Assembly: GCF_001267155.1 (NCBI RefSeq) | Contig: NZ_CP012357.1 | Coordinates: forward strand, 186,001-250,000 | Direction of reading: 5' to 3' | Length of the DNA: 64,000 nt | DNA from: Spiroplasma litorale | GTDB lineage: Bacteria > Bacillota_I > Bacilli_A > Mycoplasmatales > Mycoplasmataceae | Shown here: piece after piece, positions 33,188-45,648 of the stretch | Position numbering within the stretch: position 1 is the stretch's first letter | Layout: each line of letters opens with the position of its first letter | Notes under the pieces: model-generated | What the model saw: the letters and a program-made list of their open reading frames with translations, nothing else | The model's database searches: none | Told to the model about the DNA's origin: nothing | Made by a program: the position numbers and the translations under genes

Positions 33188-34448
33188 TGAAATTGTCAAT
33201 TAAAATTGACATTAAAAAGATACTTTCTCCATACGAATTTCGTATGGAGTTTTTTTATGTTTTAATAAAGGTCTAACATAATTATAAAACTCTATATAGT
33301 CTGAGATAATTTTATAAATATTTGAATGATGTAGTTCTTTTACTTTATATGTATATATACATTCATTTTTAAAAGTTCCAAAAAAAGACTCACAGGCACC
33401 ATTATTTGGTGAATTTCCTCTTCGTGACATAGAAATATTTATATTATTATTTTTACATAATCTTTCTCAAGTTTCATTTGTATATGGTGATCCTTGATCT
33501 GAGTGGATTATCTTTGGTGCACCTCTTTTTTTAATGGCGCTTATTAAATTTGTATGACATAATTTATTATTAGGACTAACCGATAACTTTCAATCAACAA
33601 TTTCTGAATTAAACAAATCTTTTATAACAGATAGATAAACATTTCCATTAATAGTTTTTATATAAGTTACATCTGTTACTCATTTTTCATTTAAATTTTA
33701 GAATTAAAGTTTCTATTTAGTAGATTTTCAAATCTTAATGGACCTGATTTATCATAGTTTGGAACTTTCTTTTTCTTTGCTGCTTTTAAACTCATTGTTT
33801 TCATATATCTATAAACAACTCAAGGGTTTAATCTTTCTTTAAAGTATTTGTTTAAAAATAAAGTTATCATATTATAACCATATCTTTTTTTAAACAAGTA
33901 AAAAAGGCATCTTATCTTAATTGCTAAAATTCTATTATAATTTTTATACTTTGGTTTTCCGTTTTTAAGTCATTTTAAATATCCATACCTTGAAACTTTT
34001 AAATATAAATAAGATAATTTCAAAGAAAACATTCTTTTAACATTAAAAATGGCGAAGTACTTTTCCTTAGTCGTCTTCGCCAAATGCTTTTTTAAAGCTC
34101 GTTCCAGTTTCAAAGCCTCTCTTAATTCTTCACGCTCATATCATCAGGTTCTTTAAAAATTCAATCATGAGATTTAAATTTTTTGATATTTCCTTTTGCT
34201 TGTGTTCCACTACCTCATTCAAGAGCGCCTTCACCTTTAACTTTTACCTCTGATTTTCATCTTTTAATTGTGCTAGTACTAATATCAAACTTTAATGCCG
34301 TATTTAAAATACCAATTTTTTTTGATTCATTAATTATATTAAGTTTTTCATTTTTTGTTCATTCTTTTGCCATATAAAAAGAACACCTTTCAATAAAATT
34401 TTAACAATAAAAGTACTTTTTTACTGTCAATTTTATTTTAGATTTTCA
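33188..34448 (-). mobile_element. IS3-family insertion sequence, copy C (decayed)
   Basis: A 1261-bp element in minus orientation, nearly identical to copy B. Flanks ATA (33185-33187) and ATA (34449-34451) are an exact 3-bp target duplication. The outer flanks A6TAAACTT (to 33184) and AAGTTTAT8 (from about 34454) are the two arms of a 13-bp hairpin, so the element lies in the loop of the lipoprotein's terminator. The 103 bp from here to smc hold only AT-rich promoter-like sequence. Confidence 0.93.
33212..34373 (-). pseudogene. IS3-family transposase, copy C, two frameshifts
   Basis: Compared with copy B, one base is missing near 33700 (TTTAAATTTTAG against TTTATATTTTTAG in plus-strand reading). 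A second is missing near 34132 (CTTCACGCTC against CTTCAATGCTC). The length 1162 against 1164 agrees. The DDE motifs are readable, but the frame is broken twice. Confidence 0.9.
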
Positions 34449-34551
34449 ATAACAAGTTTATTTTTTTTATTTTTTTTGTAAAAAAGTCTGTTTTTATGTT
34501 TTAATTAAACCAGTTATATAGGATGGCTATATACAAATACAAGAGGTAAAA

Positions 34552-37503
34552 ATGATATTTTTAAAAAGAATAGAAGCTTTAGGCTTTAAATCTTTTGCTG
34601 AAGAAATTAAACTTGATTTTGATTTTTCAATGACTGGAATAGTTGGACCAAATGGTAGTGGAAAATCAAATATAAACGATGCCATAATGTGAGCTTTAGG
34701 AGAACAATCTTATAAGACTTTACGTGGTGATTCTATGGAAGACATTGTTTTTTCTGGAAGTAGTGAAAGAAAAGCTTTAAATTTAGCAGAAGTAACTCTT
34801 GTATTTGATAACTCAAATAGATCATTTAGTTCATTGGATTTTAATGAAGTTGCCATTACTAGAAAATACTTTAAATCAAGTAAAGAATCTGAATATTACA
34901 TTAATAAATCAAGAGTAAGATTGAAAGATATACAAGATATCGCTTTAGAAACTGGTTTAACCAAATCGAGTCTTGCAATTATTTCACAAGGATCAATAAG
35001 TAATTTTGTAGAATCTAAACCTGAAGACAGAAGAAAACTTTTTGATGAAGCAGCTGGTGTTGCTAGATACAAAAAGAGAAAAGAAGAAGCAATAAGAAAG
35101 TTGTCAAGAACTCAAGAAAATTTAGATAGAATAAATGATATTATAAATGAAATTGAAAGAAAGTTACCAAGCCTACAAAAACAATCTTTAAAAGCTAAAG
35201 AATATAGTGAAACTTTTGAGGAACTAAAAAAAATTGAGGTTTCTGTACTTTTAAATGACATTTTATTGTACAAAAATAAACTAGAAGATTTATCTAAAGA
35301 AAAAGCTGATATTCAAACAGAAATTAATATATTAGAAAAAAATATTAGCAAAAGTACTTTAGAATACAATCAACTTAGATCAACTAGTGGTGAAAATGAG
35401 AAAGAGCTTTCTAAACTTAATAAGGACTTCACAAAAATAGTTGAAAAAATAAGTGAATTAAAAGTTGCAAAGATTACATTAGAATCAAAAAAAGAAAAGT
35501 CTAGCATCGATGACAATGAATATAAAATATCAGATTTAAAGTCACAGTCAAAAGAAATTGAAGTTCAAATTGATTCTGAAGAAAGTAGACTTGCAAAACT
35601 TTTAAATGAAAAGCATGATAAAAAAATAAAAGTTGATGATTTGTCTTCTAAAAGATATAAATTAAATAATGAATTAGAACATATAAATAAAACAATTTCT
35701 AAATTAGAGGTATTAATAGAAAATTTAATTATTAAAAAAAATTCATTAGATAATTTATTTGATGGTGTAAAAAATATTTTAGAAAATAAAAATATACTAC
35801 CTGGTATTATTGGAACAGTATCTGATTTTATAAAAGTTAAAAAGGAACATGAGTTAGCAATCTCTGAAGCTTTACAAAATAATTTACAAAATATAATTGT
35901 AAAAAATACAAACAACATAAAAAATGCAATAGAATTTTTAAAATCTAATAAGGGAGGGTACGCCACTTTCTTACCATTGGATACTCTGAGAGCAAATTAT
36001 ATTAATGACGAACTTAAGTTTGTTATAAAAAATACAGATGGATTTATAGGTTTTGGAAATGAAATTGTTTCAATAGAAAAAAAATACAAAATAATAGTTG
36101 ATTATCTATTGTCTAATTATTTGTTTGTAAATAATTTTGATAATGCAATAAATCTTTCAAAAGTTACAAATTCTAAATTTCATATTATTACTTTAGATGG
36201 CCAACGGATTCTTCCATATGGTGCAGTTGTTGGTGGAAGCAAAAAAAATAAAAATTTGAATTTATTTGATGCTAATAAAATTGAACAACTTGAAGAAGAA
36301 AAAAAACAATTAATTATAAATCAAGAAGAAATTGAAAAACAAATATTAAATCTATCTGAAGAAATTGATTTGCAAAGAGAACACCACAATGAAATTCAAG
36401 CATCGATTGCAACATCTAAAAAAACATCAGAAAGTTTAGAAAAACAATTAACAAAAATAAAAGATGAGTTTAGGATTTTAACAGGAAAAGAATTAAGTAG
36501 TGAAGAAATAGAATATAAATCAATTGATGAGCAAATTATAAAATTAATTGAAGAAATTGCTGAATCAAATAATTTAAAACAAGAAATTGAAAAAGAAATT
36601 AATGTTATTAGATCATTAAAAGATCAATCAAGCCAAAAACAAAATGAGTTATATAAATCTCTTGAAGAAGATAGAAATATGTTAAGTGTTTTAAAAGAAA
36701 AGTATTCATCAATTAACTCTGATAAAAATTTATTATTAGAAAAAGAAACTAATGCAAAAGCACATCTTGCTCAAGATTATAATATGACTTATGAAAATGC
36801 TTTAAAAATAAAAGAAAATAAATTAGACAACGAAAAAGAAGTAAGAGAAAAAATTAAAGAGCTAAGATTAAAAATTACAAATTTAGGTAATATAAATCTT
36901 GATTCAATCCAAGAATATGAAGAAGAAAATTCAAGATATGAAATGTATTTAAATCAATCTAATGAAATTTATGAGTCAATAAAAAATTTAAAAGGTGCAA
37001 TAGTTGATATGGATCATCAAATGATTGACCAATTTAGAAAAATAATTACTGATGTAAATAAAGTTCTTCCAGAAACATTCGCAACCTTGTTTGGGGGAGG
37101 CAATGCCTCAATAATTTATACAAATCCCGAAGACATTCTTAACACAGGTATAGACTTAAAATTAGCACCACCAGGAAAAAAAATATCAAACTTAAATTTA
37201 TTAAGTGGTGGTGAAAAATCAATGGTTGCACTTTCGGTATTGTTTTCAATATTAAAAGTTAGACCAATACCTTTGGTTATATTAGATGAAGTTGAGGCTC
37301 CTTTGGATATAGCCAATGTTGAAAGGTTTGCAAAATATATTAAGACTTTTATAAATAATACACAATTCATTATTGTAACTCACAGAATTGGAACAATGGA
37401 AAATTGTGACAAACTATTTGGTGCAACAATGGAGCAAAAAGGTATTACTAAAATAGTACAAATTAAATTAGTTGATGCAAAAAAAATAACTAATAGTAAT
37501 TAA
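34552..37503 (+). CDS. smc: chromosome segregation protein SMC
   Basis: An ATPase of the condensin complex that compacts and separates the chromosome. It has 983 aa, shorter than the usual 1150-1190, mainly through shorter coiled coils. N-terminal Walker A GPNGSGKSN at 32-40, then a long coiled coil, a hinge near residues 410-560 (GIIGTVSDFIKVKK to GAVVGGS), and a second coiled coil. The C-terminal signature is LLSGGEKSM, with Walker B LVILDEVEAPLD. One TGA Trp is near 34690. The start ATG follows AAGAGGTAAAA. No ScpA or ScpB gene is in the window. pstS follows after 21 bp. Confidence 0.97.
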
Positions 37504-37524
37504 CTATTAAAGGAGAATATTTAA

Positions 37525-38694
37525 GTGAGTAAAAAAATTAGTGTTTCTCTAGTAATTTTTTTAATAATAATGTTAGGATTTTGAATATGAACTTTGGTTA
37601 CTCCAAAAAACTCAATTGTAATTGGAGGAAGTACAAGTGTTAACCCATTCATGCAGCTATCTACTAAATCATATAGTGAGTATGAGTCTGGTGGGGATTT
37701 TGTTTATAATTCAACAGGTAGCCAAGCTGGTGTTGGTGGTGTTGAAAAAGGAATGTATGCTGCAGGATTTATATCTAAAGATGCAAAAAAAGATACTTTG
37801 ACAAGTGGGAATAGTTTTGTTGAAAATTCATTTAGAGAAGTTCAAAGCAATGAAGAAATAGAAGAATATATAAATGAAATTAAAAAGAAAGAAGTTTCAA
37901 AATCAAATGGATATCTTTCAATAAAATTTGCAATTGATGCAATAGGTATAATTTTTAATTCTCCTAGTTATTGAAAAACAAAAATTAATAATATTTCAAT
38001 TGATGATTTAGTTAACTTTAAATTATCAAACAGAAAAGAGAATGAAAACTTTTTATCTATTTTATATCAAGGAAATATAACATGACATGATTTTGCAAAT
38101 GATTTACTAAATAGTTATCAAAATGTAAATGATTTAATTGAATTTAACAACAACAACTCATCAGAAGGTGAAGCAAAAATACCAACTTATACAAGAGAAG
38201 ATGGATCGGGTACAAGAAGTGCTTTTTCTGATATTACTAAAATAAAAAAAATGCCAACATCAAATGTAGTTAACTCAAATGGAGCAATGATAGAGCAAAT
38301 AAGATTATCTTCTGGTTTTGGATATGTTTCTAATGGTTTTATTCAAAACATTGATCCTAATAGTGGAATTAAGTTAGCCGGAATTGATGGTAAAAAATTA
38401 GCTTCACCACTAACTGAAGGCAATAAACCCTATGAGTTAGACACTTTAACATTAGAATGAAAAGAAAGCAAAACTTTTGAAAACAACGATGATTTTATAA
38501 TTTCTAAAACTGGTTATACTTTTAAAAGACCTTTCATATGTATAACAAATATTTTGGGTTCGAACTTTGATAGCATAATAAACTTCTTTAAATACTTGAA
38601 TAGTTTATCTAATGATGAAAGTAATCCTTTTAAAAAAGAAGGTTTAGTTAAATCGATTATATTTAATGAACTTCAAGAGAATAAAGGAAGTTAG
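37525..38694 (+). CDS. pstS: phosphate ABC transporter substrate-binding protein
   Basis: Binds phosphate outside the membrane and delivers it to PstCA. It has 389 aa. Phosphate-binding motifs are clear: GGSTSVNPFMQ, QAGVGGVEKGMYAAGFISK and EDGSGTRSAF. The start is GTG 37525, 8 nt after AAAGGAGAA. The N-terminus (KISVSLVIFLIIMLGFWIW) is a hydrophobic helix with no lipobox Cys, so the protein is probably held by an uncleaved anchor and not by lipid. TGA codons are Trp. First gene of the pstS-CA-B-phoU operon. Confidence 0.95.
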
Positions 38695-38701
38695 GAGAAT
38701 T

Positions 38702-40804
38702 ATGAAAGATAAAAATAGAACAATGAAAAAATATAAGTCTAAACTTAAAAAAATTGATGTTGCTTCAAAAAATCTAATAATTTTCATGACTGTGATTGTA
38801 ATATTGATTTTAGCAATATTGGTTTCATTTATACTTTACAAGTCAGTTACATTTTTTAAAGAATTCCCTTTCTTTAAATTTATTTTCACAGGGGAATGAG
38901 CTCCTGGAAAAGACGGATCAACTGATTCAAGTTATGGTATAGGTAGAATTATATTGTCTACATTAATGATGTTATTTATATCGCTGCTATTTGCAATCCC
39001 ATTAACAATTTTTAGTTCATTATTTATATGTGAATATTTAAAAGGGAGAACTAAAAAATTTGTAATATTATTTATACAATTACTTGCAGGTATTCCTTCA
39101 GTTGTATTTGGATTATTTGCAATCGATCAAATTGGACCTATGTTTGTAAAAATGGGTGCACCAACTGGTGCAAACATGATGACTGCAAGTTTAACTCTAT
39201 CATTTATGGCATTGCCAACAATGATAGCACTTTCAATTAATGCAATTGAAGCAGTTCCTGAAGGTCATAAGTATGCTTCGTTAGCACTTGGTATGACTAA
39301 AGAAAGAACTACATACAGCGTTGTTCTAGTGTCAGCTACTCCAAAAATAATCACCGCTATTATAACAGGTATTGCAAGAATTATTGGTGAGACAATGGCT
39401 GTTATACTAATAGCAGGTAACTCTGCTAGAGGTTTAAACACAGATGATGGCTTTTTAGGATTTTTATTTTCATCTATTAAAACTTTAGCAGGTACAATAG
39501 GATTAGAAATGCTTGAAAATAATGGTTCTACTCATGAATCATCTTTATATGCAATTGGTCTTGTGTTATTTATTGTAGTAATAGTCATAAATTTAATTAT
39601 TATCGCAATTGGTAATGTTGGTAACAGAAAAAATAATAAACATAAGAAAAATAAAAAATTTGCAACAACTGGTTTTAACAAAAATTATTCTTATGATCCA
39701 CATAAATTAGATGTTTTAGTAAAAACAAATACAGAATCAAGATTCTGAAAAAAAACTCACAGCTTAACTTTAAAAACATTTATGATAACTTCTACTGCAA
39801 TAATAATAGGTTTTATATCCTGAATATTATTAACTGTAATTTTTAAAGGTGTTATGAATTTTAACTATCATTCATTTTTAGAGATTTCAGGACAAAGGTC
39901 TGGGATATTTGCATTATTACTTACAACAATACTTTTGGTAATATCAACAATAATATTTGCAATTCCTTTATCATTATTTATAGCTTTATATTTAGCTGAG
40001 TATGCACATAAAGATAGTAAATTTGCAAAAGTAATTAGATTTAGCATCAATGTATTGGCATCAACTCCAAGTATTGTTTTCGGAGTTTTTGGTTTAAGTT
40101 TATTTGTTACAGCTATTGGTTTACCTATGTCTATATTTGCAGCAAGTTTAACAATGACAATCGTTATAATGCCAACAATGATTACATCGTTTGAAGATTC
40201 AATTACTTCTGTACCAACTTTATACAAAGAAGCGGCTTATGGAATAGGAATGTCTAAGACTGGGGTTATGTTTAAGGTTGTTATACCAAACTCACTTAAG
40301 GGATTTATGACAACAATTATCCTTTCGATTTCAAGAATTATTGGTGAATCTGCGCCTGTATATTTAACATTGGGTACTGCTGTTAGAATGCCAAGTGATG
40401 GATTCTTTTCTTCTGGAGCAACTTTAACAACTGAAATTTATATGCTAGCATCTGAAGGTAGTTCTGCTGAACTTTTAGGAACTGCTTATCAAATTGCGTT
40501 TGTTACAATATTATTAGTTCTTGGTCTTATATTTTTAAGCAGATATATAAGTAATAAATTAGATCCACTTCATAAAAAAATTACATTTAAAAATAGATTT
40601 ATTCTACTTTATAACTCAATATTTAAATATAATTATAAAAAAGGTTTCAAAAGATTATTAAAAAATATTAGAAGAAGATTCAAAAAATTATGAAGGTTAA
40701 TAAATTTTAAAAATATAAGAATTTATTATAAAAATAGTAAAATAAGAAAAAAAGTTATTAAAGATATAATTAAAGATTCTAAAAAAAGAATTGATTCAAA
40801 ATAA
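38702..40804 (+). CDS. pstA: fused phosphate permease PstC-PstA
   Basis: One 700-aa chain holding both membrane subunits that are separate in most bacteria. The first half (about 20-320) is PstC-like, with the EAA-type loop [21 protein letters not shown] shortened here to its core YASLALGM. The second half (about 350-640) is PstA-like with the loop [20 protein letters not shown] basic tail follows. TGA codons at about 38897, 39746, 39821 and 40691 are Trp, and the frame is unbroken, so this is a true fusion. The start ATG 38702, after TTAGGAG, is 7 bp past pstS; an upstream in-frame ATG (38666) lies inside pstS. Confidence 0.93.
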
Positions 40805-40823
40805 TAGGAGGTTAGGTTATTAT

Positions 40824-41705
40824 ATGCCAAAATCAAATGAAAAAGTAACACTAAAAATAGATGAAGATTTAAATCAAGAAGAAATTCAAGAAATCTCAGA
40901 AGATCAAATATATACAAAATCTCCTCAGAATCTTCCAATTAGCAAGAGACAAGAAGTAATTAAAATAAATGATTTTAATTTTTATTATAATAGAACTAAA
41001 CAAGCACTAAAAAATATTAACATGAATATAAAACAAAACACTGTAGTTGCATTTATTGGACCATCTGGGTGTGGTAAATCTACTTTAATTAGATCTATAA
41101 ATAGAATGAATGACTTAGTTAATAATATTTATTTAGAAGGTCAAATTGAAGTTAATAATATAAAAATATATGAAAAGGGAGTTGATGTTGTAAATCTTAG
41201 AACAAATGTTGGAATGGTTTTTCAAAAAGCAAACCCATTTCCTATATCTATATATGATAATGTAGCTTTTGGACCAAGAAACCAAGGTGTAAAAGATAAG
41301 GCTGCTTTAAATCAAATTGTTGAAGACTCGTTAAAAAAAGCTGCTTTATGAGATGACGTAAAAGATTATTTAAGAGACTCAGCTCTAAGTTTAAGTGGAG
41401 GACAGCAACAAAGGTTATGTATTGCTAGGGCAATTGCAATGAAACCTAAAATACTTTTGATGGATGAACCAACAAGTGCATTGGATCCAATTGCCACTTT
41501 AAAAGTTGAGGAATTAATATTAAAATTAAAGAAAGAGTTTACAATTGTTATAGTAACTCACTCAATGGCTCAAGCAACCAGAGTTAGTGATTATACAGCG
41601 TTCTTCTTGAATGGTGAGTTAATTGAATATGATAAAACAAAAAAAATATTTACAAATCCAAAAAATAAAAAGACAGAGGACTACATTTCAGGTAGATTTG
41701 GATAG
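40824..41705 (+). CDS. pstB: phosphate ABC transporter ATPase
   Basis: Powers phosphate uptake through PstCA. It has 293 aa. Walker [11 protein letters not shown]-loop [20 protein letters not shown] (typical of PstB), signature LSGGQQQR, Walker [13 protein letters not shown] and switch His in VTHSMAQA. About 40 extra residues lie at the N-terminus before the core. I chose ATG 40824, placed behind AGGAGG at 40806-40811 with a rather long spacing of 12. One TGA is Trp. Confidence 0.96.
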
Positions 41706-41725
41706 TAGAAAGGAAAGTGAAGCAA

Positions 41726-42412
41726 ATGTCATACAATAAAATATTAGATAGAGATATAGAAATAATAAAAAAAGATTTATTATCAATTATAGAATCTACA
41801 AAAGCGCAATACGCAAGTACTTTTGATTCATTAAAAACAAAAAACTATCAATTAGCTCAAGAAGTTATAGATAATGATATTAAAATAAATGATATGCAAA
41901 ATAACTTTACAAGAATGGCTTTATGAAAAATCGCAAAACAACAAATGGTTGCAGGAGACCTTAGATTAGCAGTTGGTGGTGTTTTAATTTGTAGGGAAGT
42001 CGAAAGAATTGCTGACGTTGCAAAAAATATTTGTTACTTTTCTTTAAAATATAAACCTGAAACAATTGAGCTCCAACAAATTTCTAAAATGTTTAATCTT
42101 GTAAATAAAATGCTCAATATTATATTAAATTTAGTGGAAAACTTTAATGAAGATCAACACAAAAAAGTAATTGAAGTTGAAGAACAATTGACAAATGAAT
42201 TTAATGATATAAACAAGACTTTAGCTGAAAAAATATTAAATTCAAAAAATAAAGAAGATGCCGTTAAAATAATAACTATTGTTAAACAATTAAAAAACTT
42301 AGAACGTGCAAGTGAACAACTTTTAAATATTGAAGAAACTGTACATTTTATCAGAACTGGTAAATTTGAAGAGTTACAAGAATTCATTAATATGAAAAAT
42401 GAAAAAAAATAA
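41726..42412 (+). CDS. phoU: phosphate transport regulator PhoU
   Basis: A helical cytoplasmic regulator that restrains Pst transport when phosphate is plentiful. It has 228 aa in two PhoU repeats (KAQYASTFDSL...ALWKIAKQQMVAGDLRLAVGG, ICREVERIADVAKNICYF, and LKNLERASEQLLNIEETVHFI). I chose ATG 41726, after AAAGGAAAG; GTG 41717 would overlap that site. It is the last gene of the pst operon. No PhoBR-type two-component genes are nearby. Confidence 0.93.
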
Positions 42413-42472
42413 ATTTAATATCTATAATTACTAAAATTAACTTATTTATTAAATATCTGTTTAAATTTAAAT

Positions 42473-43667
42473 AGTGAAAAATAAATTCTACACTAGAAAT
42501 AGGTGTAGAATTTTTTATGTCAAAAAATTTAACTATTGAACAATGAGTCAAAATAATAAATGTATTTAAAACAGAAGGAATAATAAAGGCGGTAATTAAT
42601 TACAAAAAAATAAAAGGGAAATTTATAAAATATTCTTATAATATTCAAAAAAGAATAAGAATTAAAGCTAATTTACTAGATAATTATGGTATAAAGTTTA
42701 TTAAGAAAAAGCTGATCAGGCAGACCGAAAAAAAGAGATGACTCTGATATACCTGGTATAATCGGTGATTTAAATGAGGAACATAAAAAAGAAATTATTG
42801 AAGATTGAATTAAATTTCAACGAAATAAAAAAGATAAAAATGCATTAAAAGGCTTAATTACTTTAAATATTAATATTAAGTCTAGAATATTAAAACTCCA
42901 TAGAACTTCTTTTTATAAAAAACAAATTTTAAGAATTTATAAATTGGATTATTTAAAAAAATAGAGGAAAAATATTGATTGACTCAAAATTTATTTATGG
43001 AAGTAGAAAAATTGCTATTTTACTAGGTGAATAAGGCATTACAATCAATGATAAAACTTTAAGAAATTATATGATAAGATGAGGATTTTTTATTAAAACA
43101 AGAAGAAGAAAAAGAAGCCAGGAGTTAAAAAATACAAGTGTAAAATTTGTGGACTTAGTAAAAAGAAATTTAACCCTGAAATGGGTAATATAATTGCAAC
43201 AGATGTATCATATATTCCTGGATTAGTAAAAGGAAATAATTTTTATCTTTCTGCAGCAATCAGTCATAAAACAAAGAAAATTGAGTCTTGGTTATTATCA
43301 GATAGAAATGATTCTGAATTAGTTGTAAACACAATTAAAAAAATTAATAAAACTAATTATATCTTGCATTCAGATCATGGTACTTAATATTCAAGTGTAA
43401 AAGTTCAAGACTTATTAAAAAGGCTTAATTGTAAAACATCCATGAGTAGAATCGGTAACTCTCTTGACAATAGAGAAATTGAATATTTCTTTGGTTGTTT
43501 AAAAGGAGAATATTTAAATCATATGTCTACTTAGAAAATGAGTTACAATGAAATAAATGATCATATTAATTGGTACAACAATGAAAGAATTCAAAAAAGA
43601 TTAATTTGAAAAACGCCAACTAGTGTTGGTGTTAAAATATAATAATTCTAGAATTTATTTTCCCACT
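42473..43667 (+). mobile_element. degenerate IS3-type element of a second group (copy E)
   Basis: About 1.2 kb, plus orientation. Ends AGTG..AAAATAAATTCTA (left) and TAGAATTTATTTTCCCACT (right) form an imperfect inverted repeat. I see no clear target duplication. The coding parts differ from copies A-D: the N-terminal region resembles the SGRPKKRDD segment seen in other mycoplasma IS3 transposases. A hairpin AATTCTACAC/GTGTAGAATT (42484-42493 and 42503-42512) lies at the left end and could terminate phoU transcription, followed by TTTTTT. The element is heavily decayed. Confidence 0.75.
42517..43642 (+). pseudogene. IS3-type transposase remnants (second group)
   Basis: orfA-like part from ATG 42517 (MSKNLTIEQWVKIINVFKTEG), frameshifted near 42711. 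orfB-like part from about 42975 (IDSKFIYGSRKIAILLGE), with a TAA soon after and a frameshift near 43115. The DDE domain is then readable: IIATDVSYIPGLVKGNNFYL (first Asp), LHSDHGT (second Asp, followed by TAA 43385) and SRIGNSLDNREIEYFFGCLK (Glu), with another stop (TAG) near 43534. Several in-frame stops show it is dead. Confidence 0.85.
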
Positions 43668-43698
43668 TTATATTTACAAAGAGTTTTTTAAATTATAT

Positions 43699-44589
43699 TT
43701 ATTTTTTTTCTAGTGACATTATAAGTGGTATATCAAAGTATTTTTCATTTAATGAAAAAGTCACTATTCCTTTGTTATAGTCAAAAGATTCAATATTAAA
43801 AAAATCATAGCTTTTCTTATCATAACTATTTAAATACACTTTTTTTGATAATCAATTTGAAATATTAAATTTAATAACTTCTAAGTCTTTTGAAAAATTA
43901 ATTTTATTATCTATATTTTTTCTTATTTGCATTGATCTTCTTTTAAAATAAAATTTAATATTACTATTACATAAAAAATCAGCTTTTAGATTATTATCTA
44001 ATTCTAAAGTTTGATTAATTGCATCAAAATCTAAAAATTCAAAAAATTCATTTATATCATTTAGATACAATAACTCATTTCCATACCAATCAATAAATCC
44101 CTTAAATTTATTTTCTATATTATGTTCAATTTCCATTTGAACATAATTGTTTTTATCAATATAAATAGGATTCATTTTTAAATAATCTTGTGTATTTTTA
44201 ATAAACTTATTCATTTGGTCATAGTTATATAAAACTAAAGTAAATTCCTTTGCAATTTCGTTTTCAAGAATATTTGAATTTTTTTTATTAAAAAAACTCA
44301 CTTTCAATTTATCTTTTTTATATGATAAAAATTTAATGTTAATATCTTTGTTAAAGCTTTTAAACCAGCTTTCTTCTTCAAAATTTTCAGTAATTATGCT
44401 CTTAAAATTTTTCTTTACAAAACTTTCCTCTGTACTTGAACTATCAAATTTGTAATATAGATATTCGTTTCATGATTCAATGTAGTCATAGTATTTTGAT
44501 GAACTTACACTTGTTTTTTTGAAAGAGCTTGCTGATGCAGGTGTAACTGTTAAACCAAGTGCCAAAATCATTTGAAGTATTTTTTTCAT
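43699..44589 (-). CDS. secreted hypothetical protein, 296 aa
   Basis: Signal peptide MKKILQMILALGLTVTPASAS with a probable signal-peptidase I site and no lipobox. The mature part is aromatic and charged (YYDYIESWNEYLYYKFDSS, EESWFKSFNKDI), with no family I recognise. The start ATG 44589 follows AAGGTGA, and the stop is TAA 43699. A few TGA codons are Trp, so the protein continues past the short frames visible under the standard code. It stands divergent from ftsY and convergent with the dead IS element, in the smc/ftsY accessory joint. Confidence 0.75.
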
Positions 44590-44660
44590 AAAATCACCTT
44601 ATAAATTTTTTTAGTTAATAAATTTATTATACAATTAAATATGGAAAATGGTGAAAAAAT

Positions 44661-45647
44661 ATGGGATTTTGAAGTAATTTAAAAGAGCGAAGATCTTTAA
44701 AGAAACAAGAAAAAAAACATAAAAAAGAGCATAAAAATACACTTACATTTTCAACTGATATCAAAAAATTAACCAAAAAATATAAAGTTGTAAATAGTGA
44801 TTTTTATGATGAACTTGAAAATATTTTAATAAAAACTGATATGGGCATGAAAATGGTTTTAGAGATATCAAATAATGTGCAAAGAAAAGTAAAACCTAAA
44901 CATAATTTTAATGATATAAAAGAAATTTTAGCCGAAGAAATATATAAAGCTTATATTGGATCTGGAAAAGTTAAATCAGAATTAAATTTTCAAGATAATA
45001 GATTAAATATTTTTTTAATTGTTGGAGTAAATGGTGTTGGTAAAACAACTAGCATTGCTAAAATTGCAAATTATTATAGTAAGCAAGGAAAAAAAGTATT
45101 AATTGCAGCAGGAGATACATTTAGAGCTGGTGCTGTTGAGCAATTAGAGCAATGATGTAAAAATAGACTTGAGAACGTTGATTTAGTTAAACCACCCAAT
45201 AACTCAAAAGATCCTGCAAGTGTTGTTTTTGACTCAATTAAAATTGCAGTAGATAAAAATTATGATTTATTACTAGTTGACACAGCGGGTAGACTTCAAA
45301 ATAAAGAACATCTTATGAGGGAGTTAGAAAAAATTACAAAAATTATTCAAAAGTCAATTAAAGATGGTCCCCACGAAAGGTTATTGGTTATTGATGCGCA
45401 AACTGGTCAAAATGGTGTAAATCAAGCAAAATCATTTTCAGAAGCAACCGATGTATCTGGAATTGTATTAACTAAAATGGATGGTACTAGTAAAGGTGGA
45501 ATAGCGTTGGCTATTAAGGATATACTTAATATACCTGTTAAATTAATTGGTGTTGGAGAAAAGGTTGATGATTTGAAAAAATTTAGTGTGGATGATTACA
45601 TATATGATCTAACTGCTGATTTTATGGAAGATGATGAAGATGAGTAA
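44661..45647 (+). CDS. ftsY: signal recognition particle receptor FtsY
   Basis: The membrane-side GTPase that receives SRP-ribosome complexes. It has 328 aa. A short Lys-rich N-terminus ([18 protein letters not shown]) stands in for the A domain. The N domain follows, then the G domain with [40 protein letters not shown] and [11 protein letters not shown]. The start is ATG 44661, after GGTGAAAAAAT. TGA codons are Trp. It overlaps or nearly abuts ylxM. Confidence 0.97.
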
Positions 45648-45648
45648 T

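Noticed and set aside
28984-34448. Composite transposon formed by IS copies B and C
   Set aside because: Each copy has its own distinct 3-bp target duplication, and the outer flanks do not match, so independent insertion explains it better.
37525-40804. Frameshift or sequencing error joining pstC and pstA
   Set aside because: No stop, start or ribosome-binding site lies between the halves, the linker is an ordinary coding stretch, and neighbouring gene spacing is normal; a real fusion is simpler.
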